Shown piece after piece: positions 1 to 5,222 of a stretch of DNA of 5,222 bases. A model generated the notes under the pieces. It was given only the letters and a program-made list of their open reading frames with translations, made no database searches and had not been told where the DNA came from. The position numbers were made by a program, and so were the translations under genes. Position 1 is the stretch's first letter, and each line of letters starts with the position of its first letter. Source of the DNA: Paracoccaceae bacterium (GTDB lineage Bacteria > Pseudomonadota > Alphaproteobacteria > Rhodobacterales > Rhodobacteraceae); assembly GCA_024304875.1 (NCBI GenBank), contig JAMWZF010000063.1:7070-12291 (forward strand), read 5' to 3'.

Positions 1-2
1 CC

Positions 3-926
3 CCCCGCCGGCCCGAGGCGCTGGGCTGGAAGATCAGGGCCGAGGTGCAGACCCCCGGCATGGCCCACGAGATCGAGACCTGGGCCGAGGACGGCGGTTC
101 CCGCCAGGTCCGGATCGACGACAAGGCCGCGCCGCAAAACGCCCTCGGCCGCATCGTGCGGGTGCTCTGGCTGGTGCCCAGCATGGACCGGCTCTGGATC
201 GAGGGCGCGGACGGCCGCCGCCGCTTCCTCGACCGCGCCGCCCTGTCCTTCGAACCGACCCACGCCGACACGGTGCTGGCCTACGAAAAGGCCATGCGCG
301 AGAGGAACCGCCTGCTCAAGGACCAGGTCCGCGATGCCCACTGGTATGCCGCGCTGGAGGCGCAGATGGCCGAAACCGGGGCGCGGATCCACCGGACGCG
401 GATGGACGCCATTGCCGAACTGACCGCGGCACAGGCCGATGCGGAAACCGCCTTTCCCGCCGCCGACCTTTCCCTGTCCCACGCCGACCCTGCCATCGCC
501 GCGCCCGAGGACCCCGAGGCGCTCAAGGCCGTCCTTCAGGAGGGCCGGCAAAGGGACCTCTACGCCGGACGCACCCTGACCGGCCCCCACCGGGCCGACC
601 TAGGCGCCATCTACACTGCCAAGGGCACCGACGCCCGCGACTGTTCCACCGGGGAACAGAAGGCGCTGCTCGTCTCCCTCATCCTCGCCAACGCCCGCGC
701 CCTCGCCGCCCGCACCGGCGCACCGCCGATCCTGCTGCTGGACGAGATCGCCGCCCACCTCGACGCCAGCCGGCGCGCAGCCCTCTACGACGAGGTGACG
801 GCGCTGGGCGCGCAGGCCTGGATGACCGGCACGGGGGCCGAGCTGTTCGCGGAACTGGGCGACCGGGCGCAGGTCTTCGAGGTGACCGAGGCGGACGGCG
901 TCAGCATTGCGGAGCACCGGGGGTGA
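3..926 (+). CDS. recF: DNA replication and repair protein RecF, 5'-truncated by the window edge
   Basis: RecF is an SMC-like ABC-type ATPase. With RecO and RecR it recognises gapped single-strand/double-strand DNA junctions and helps load RecA for gap repair and replication restart. The frame is open from base 3 to the TGA at 924-926 (307 residues). Family members run to about 360-370, so some 60 N-terminal residues with the Walker A loop lie outside the window. A GTG at 45 is internal, because homologous sequence (ALGWKIRAEVQ, from about base 18) continues upstream of it. Visible landmarks are the RecF-typical LVPSMDRLWIEG and RRRFLDR block (about 171-236), a helical arm rich in Ala, Glu and Arg (about 270-470), the ABC signature CSTGEQKALL (642-671), and Walker B ILLLDE (729-746) followed by the D-loop AAHLD. 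All expected C-terminal ATPase motifs are intact. The family assignment is firm. Linkage to gyrB fits the alphaproteobacterial origin region. Confidence 0.96.
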   Translation, partial: PRRPEALGWKIRAEVQTPGMAHEIETWAEDGGSRQVRIDDKAAPQNALGRIVRVLWLVPSMDRLWIEGADGRRRFLDRAALSFEPTHADTVLAYEKAMRERNRLLKDQVRDAHWYAALEAQMAETGARIHRTRMDAIAELTAAQADAETAFPAADLSLSHADPAIAAPEDPEALKAVLQEGRQRDLYAGRTLTGPHRADLGAIYTAKGTDARDCSTGEQKALLVSLILANARALAARTGAPPILLLDEIAAHLDASRRAALYDEVTALGAQAWMTGTGAELFAELGDRAQVFEVTEADGVSIAEHRG

Positions 927-938
927 GCGCCGCCCGCA

Positions 939-954
939 CGGTCGCGGACGACCG
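939..954. other. Small GC-rich hairpin just after recF
   Basis: CGGTCG (939-944) and CGACCG (949-954) form a perfect 6-bp inverted repeat around a 4-base loop, 12 bp after the recF stop. No T-run follows, so it does not qualify as a canonical intrinsic terminator. It could slow or partly terminate recF transcription or protect the 3' end. In DNA this GC-rich it may equally be chance. Confidence 0.2.
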
Positions 955-1002
955 GATCCCCGGCCTGATCGACTTCGGCTTCGCTATCTGCAAGGCAGGC
1001 AC

Positions 1003-1413
1003 ATGAGCGATTTCACCCCACTCACCCCCCAATGGGAGGCATGGCGCGACCAGGGCCTCTCCCTCGCCGCGCGGATCTGCGGGCGGGACAGCCTGCCGCC
1101 GGTCGAGGACCTCGACGCGATCTACCAGTGGTGCCTGCAACAGGACTTCCCCGAGGAGGGGCTGATCGAGCGGCCCCATGTCCTCGCCCTCGGCATGGGG
1201 CTGGGGGAGCATCTGGCCCGCAGGCACGGGATGGAGTGGGGCCTTGGCCACGACGGCGACCAGCGCGCGGTCGGCCTGCATCATCCGCCGACCGGGGCCA
1301 GGGTCTGGCCCATGGCGATGATCCTGCGGCGGCTGACCGAACGGGCGGAGACGACGATGCAGGGCATCATCGGCGGCGCCACCAAGGCACTGGACGACCT
1401 GCCCCGCGCCTGA
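1003..1413 (+). CDS. Conserved-looking hypothetical protein, possibly DUF3806-like (136 aa)
   Basis: I do not recognise a characterised function. The ATG at 1003 is chosen because AAGGCAGG (992-999) lies just upstream as a Shine-Dalgarno and the protein then begins with an ordinary soluble N-terminus. A TTG at 907 in the same frame would overlap the end of recF and add a low-complexity Arg-rich leader. The product is acidic to neutral, with no signal peptide and no membrane segment. The N-terminal half is helical (WEAWRDQGLSLAARICG). The C-terminal half has a pattern LALGMGLGEHLARRHGMEW (residues 61-79), then a short polar turn, then VWPMAMILRRL (101-111). A helix with a GxxxGE-like motif, a Trp-containing strand, and a hydrophobic-Pro-Met-Ile helix with a basic end recalls Pfam DUF3806, but this is from memory and tentative. 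The 76-bp gap after recF and 40-bp gap before the exporter gene suggest a shared transcript. That it is a real gene is fairly sure; its role is unknown. Confidence 0.78.
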   Translation: MSDFTPLTPQWEAWRDQGLSLAARICGRDSLPPVEDLDAIYQWCLQQDFPEEGLIERPHVLALGMGLGEHLARRHGMEWGLGHDGDQRAVGLHHPPTGARVWPMAMILRRLTERAETTMQGIIGGATKALDDLPRA

Positions 1414-1453
1414 CCCATGGACCTTCCCCGCAGGCAGGCGTAACGGGCGGCGG

Positions 1454-2074
1454 ATGACGATCACGCCCTCCGAACTGGCGCTCTACGCGGGCGCGCTCCT
1501 GATCCTGTTCCTGACCCCGGGACCGGTCTGGGTCGCGCTGACCGCAAGGGCGATGTCGGGCGGGTTCCACGCCGCCTGGCCGCTGGCGATGGGGGTCGTG
1601 GTGGGGGACGTGCTCTGGCCCTTCCTCGCGATCCTCGGGGTCACCTGGATCGTCTCGGTCTTCTCTGGGTTCATGGTCTTCCTCAAGTGGGTCGCCTGCG
1701 CGACCTTCCTGGTCATGGGCCTGCTCATCATTCGTAGCGCGGACAAGTCCATCGCGAAGGACAGCCGCCTGACGCGGCCCGGCATGTGGGCGGGGTTCAT
1801 GGCGGGGGTGGCGGTGATCCTCGGAAATCCCAAGGCGATCCTGTTCTACATGGGGATGCTGCCGGGGTTCTTCGACCTGACCCGTCTGACCGCCCTAGAC
1901 ATGGTCGCGATCGCCGCGCTCTCGGCGATCGTGCCGCTGATCGGCAACCTGGTGCTGGCCTCGATGATCGACCGGGCGCGGCGGTTCCTGACCTCGCCCA
2001 GGGCGCTGCGCCGGACCAACATCACTGCCGGCTGCCTGCTGATCGGGGTCGCTTTCGTCATCCCCTTCGCCTGA
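1454..2074 (+). CDS. LysE/RhtB-family amino-acid exporter (inner-membrane translocator)
   Basis: Members of the LysE/RhtB superfamily export amino acids or related metabolites (lysine/arginine, homoserine, threonine, cysteine, leucine) across the inner membrane using the proton gradient; the substrate cannot be read from this sequence. At 206 residues it has the usual family length. Six hydrophobic stretches are visible at about residues 8-30, 40-70, 76-93, 112-140, 147-171 and 189-205. The hallmark TPGP lies at residues 21-24 at the end of helix 1. The GxxxGD element (47-52) follows in helix 2, and NPKAILFYMGMLPGFF (125-140) in helix 4 matches the conserved NPK-containing segment. The ATG at 1454 places TPGP at the expected distance from the N-terminus, and no in-frame ATG lies upstream before the previous gene. 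The ribosome-binding site is poor (only GGCGGCGG adjacent), so expression may be low or coupled to the gene 40 bp upstream. Its place between recF and gyrB says nothing obvious about function. Confidence 0.93.
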   Translation: MTITPSELALYAGALLILFLTPGPVWVALTARAMSGGFHAAWPLAMGVVVGDVLWPFLAILGVTWIVSVFSGFMVFLKWVACATFLVMGLLIIRSADKSIAKDSRLTRPGMWAGFMAGVAVILGNPKAILFYMGMLPGFFDLTRLTALDMVAIAALSAIVPLIGNLVLASMIDRARRFLTSPRALRRTNITAGCLLIGVAFVIPFA

Positions 2075-2078
2075 CCGG

Positions 2079-2096
2079 CGGACAGGGGCCGGACAG
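2079..2096. repeat. Heptamer direct repeat CGGACAG x2, 11 bp apart
   Basis: CGGACAG occurs at 2079-2085 and again at 2090-2096, so the copies repeat with an 11-bp period, about one helical turn. They lie just after the lysE-type gene and 22-39 bp upstream of the predicted gyrB -35 box, where an activator could bind. No regulator is known to me for this motif. It may be chance in GC-rich sequence. Confidence 0.25.
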
Positions 2097-2117
2097 CACA
2101 AAACCTAGCGCATTCGC

Positions 2118-2146
2118 GTGACAATCCCCCCCAGAATTCGTATATT
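2118..2146 (+). promoter_or_regulatory. Predicted sigma70-type promoter of gyrB
   Basis: GTGACA (2118-2123) matches the -35 consensus TTGACA at five of six positions. TATATT (2141-2146) matches the -10 consensus TATAAT at five of six. The spacer is exactly 17 bp. The element sits in the only AT-rich stretch of the window, and transcription should start near 2152-2154, giving a leader of about 22 nt before the gyrB ATG. The spacer contains a run of seven C (2126-2132). No terminator is obvious between the upstream exporter gene and this promoter, so readthrough into gyrB is also possible. Confidence 0.72.
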
Positions 2147-2160
2147 TCGGGCTGAATAAC

Positions 2161-2166
2161 AAAAGG
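2161..2166 (+). promoter_or_regulatory. Ribosome-binding site of gyrB
   Basis: AAAAGG lies 8 nt upstream of the ATG at 2175. It fixes that ATG as the start, together with the typical GyrB N-terminus that follows. It is one of the clearest Shine-Dalgarno sites in the window, as expected for an essential, well-expressed gene. Confidence 0.7.
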
Positions 2167-2174
2167 CACGCTGC

Positions 2175-4592
<2,418 letters not shown>

Positions 4593-4597
4593 GAGGG
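4593..4597 (+). promoter_or_regulatory. Ribosome-binding site of the kinase gene, abutting the gyrB stop
   Basis: GAGGG lies immediately after the gyrB TGA (4590-4592) and 5 nt before the ATG at 4603. The stop codon and Shine-Dalgarno are so close that ribosomes finishing gyrB could re-initiate on the kinase gene, so translational coupling is likely. No promoter can be placed in the 10-bp gap. Confidence 0.65.
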
Positions 4598-4602
4598 TCC
4601 GC

Positions 4603-5222
4603 ATGGCCGACCGTGTGGGGGTGATCGACGGCGGCGGGTCCAAGACCCGGGGCGCCAGCGTGGACCGGACCGGGGCCGTTTCCGTCACGCCGCGGTTCGG
4701 CGGCATGAACCCGCAGGACAACCCGGCGTGGCGCGAGACGCTTGAGGCGGTTCTCACCGCCCTCGGGCCGTCCGACGCGCTGACGCTCGGCATGGCAGGC
4801 TACGGCGAAGTCCCTGCGGTCAACGCGGCGATCGAAGCGGAGGTCGCTCGCCACCGCCCCGGCGCCGTGGTCGTCAACGACACCGAACTGACCTTGCGCG
4901 CAGCCTACCCCGAAGGCGGCGGGGTGCTGCTTCTGGCCGGAACAGGGTCTATGGCAATGACCGACGGGCCGGAGGGCGTGATCCGCGTCGGCGGCTGGGG
5001 TGAGGCCTTCGGGGACGAAGGCAGCGGCCACTGGATCGGTCGCCGGGCCTTCGGCATCGCCGCGCAGGAACTGGACGGCCGCCTGCCCGACAGCGGCTTC
5101 GGCACCGGCCTCTGCGCCGCGCTGGGCATCGACCCCGCCGAACCCTACGGCCCTCTGATCTGGGTCCAGCAGAACCCCCACCACCGCTCCGCCATGGCGG
5201 GGCTCGCATCCTGGGTCGACCG
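4603..5222 (+). CDS. BadF/BadG/BcrA/BcrD-type ATPase, probable N-acetylglucosamine/glucosamine kinase, 3'-truncated by the window edge
   Basis: This is an ASKHA-fold (actin/hexokinase/Hsp70) kinase that would phosphorylate an amino sugar in the cytoplasm with ATP. The frame is open from ATG 4603 to the right edge (206 codons plus two bases); full-length relatives are about 290-330 residues. Visible motifs in order are the phosphate-1 loop DGGGSKT (residues 9-15), NDTELTLRAA with Asn92 and Asp93 as the expected catalytic/sugar-site region, the phosphate-2 loop AGTGSMA (112-118), and GGWGEAFGDEGSGHWIG (130-146). The last is the signature that separates the BadF/N-acetylglucosamine kinase branch from ROK kinases. 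Exact substrate is inferred; a benzoyl-CoA-reductase activator role is unlikely because the CxxC-type iron-sulfur ligands of those proteins are not seen in this part. It starts 10 bp after gyrB, so co-transcription is likely. In relatives such kinases often accompany sugar ABC transporters, SIS-domain proteins and nagA; any such genes would lie beyond the right edge. Confidence 0.9.
   Translation, partial: MADRVGVIDGGGSKTRGASVDRTGAVSVTPRFGGMNPQDNPAWRETLEAVLTALGPSDALTLGMAGYGEVPAVNAAIEAEVARHRPGAVVVNDTELTLRAAYPEGGGVLLLAGTGSMAMTDGPEGVIRVGGWGEAFGDEGSGHWIGRRAFGIAAQELDGRLPDSGFGTGLCAALGIDPAEPYGPLIWVQQNPHHRSAMAGLASWVD

Noticed and set aside
45..47. GTG at 45 as the start of a short RecF
   Set aside because: RecF-like sequence continues upstream in frame to base 3 and the Walker A region would be missing. 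The gene is simply cut by the window edge.
907..1002. An N-terminal extension of the small protein from TTG 907
   Set aside because: It would overlap recF by 20 bp and add an Arg/Gly/Pro-rich leader with no Shine-Dalgarno. ATG 1003 has AAGGCAGG upstream.
1032..1457. A second plus-strand frame overlapping the small protein, and a similar frame at 2966-3805 inside gyrB
   Set aside because: Both are frame-shifted shadows with Arg/Pro/Gly-rich translations and no independent start signals.
901..1464. A 187-codon minus-strand open frame opposite the small unknown gene
   Set aside because: It is Gly/Pro/Arg/Gln-rich and overlaps the ends of both recF and the exporter gene. The plus-strand frame has a Shine-Dalgarno, even composition and fits the same-strand gene series.
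2075..2100. A terminator after the exporter gene
   Set aside because: Only a 4-bp CCGG/CCGG pairing around a 10-base loop is possible and no T-run follows, so no terminator is called.

Overview
The window looks like a piece of the chromosome of an alphaproteobacterium, most likely of the Rhodobacterales/Rhodobacteraceae. This is inferred from three things: the very high GC content with strong G/C preference at third codon positions, the sequence style of RecF and GyrB, and the recF...gyrB linkage. That linkage is common in this group as the tail of the replication-origin cluster dnaA-dnaN-recF-gyrB. No phage, insertion sequence, CRISPR array, tRNA or rRNA is visible.

Layout, all five genes on the + strand: (1) bases 3-926, the C-terminal five-sixths of recF, whose N-terminus lies off the left edge; (2) 1003-1413, a 136-residue soluble protein of unknown function, possibly DUF3806-like; (3) 1454-2074, a six-helix LysE/RhtB-family exporter; (4) 2075-2174, the largest non-coding gap (100 bp), which is AT-richer and carries a good sigma70-type promoter and a Shine-Dalgarno for gyrB; (5) 2175-4592, complete gyrB (805 aa); (6) 4603 to the right edge, the N-terminal 206 codons of a BadF/BadG/BcrA-type sugar kinase resembling N-acetylglucosamine/glucosamine kinase. 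The kinase starts 10 bp after gyrB with its own Shine-Dalgarno overlapping the gyrB stop.

recF and gyrB are DNA maintenance genes: gap repair and replication restart, and negative supercoiling. The small protein and the exporter sit between them in tight same-strand spacing (76 and 40 bp gaps), so they could be read from the recF side. gyrB has its own promoter, and the kinase is probably co-transcribed with it. That would place the first gene of a possible amino-sugar module under a housekeeping, supercoiling-related promoter.

I do not see an undescribed multi-gene system here. The points most worth a second look are the architecture of the gyrB promoter (C7 run in the spacer, 11-bp-spaced heptamer repeat upstream), the gyrB-kinase coupling, and the uncharacterised small protein downstream of recF.
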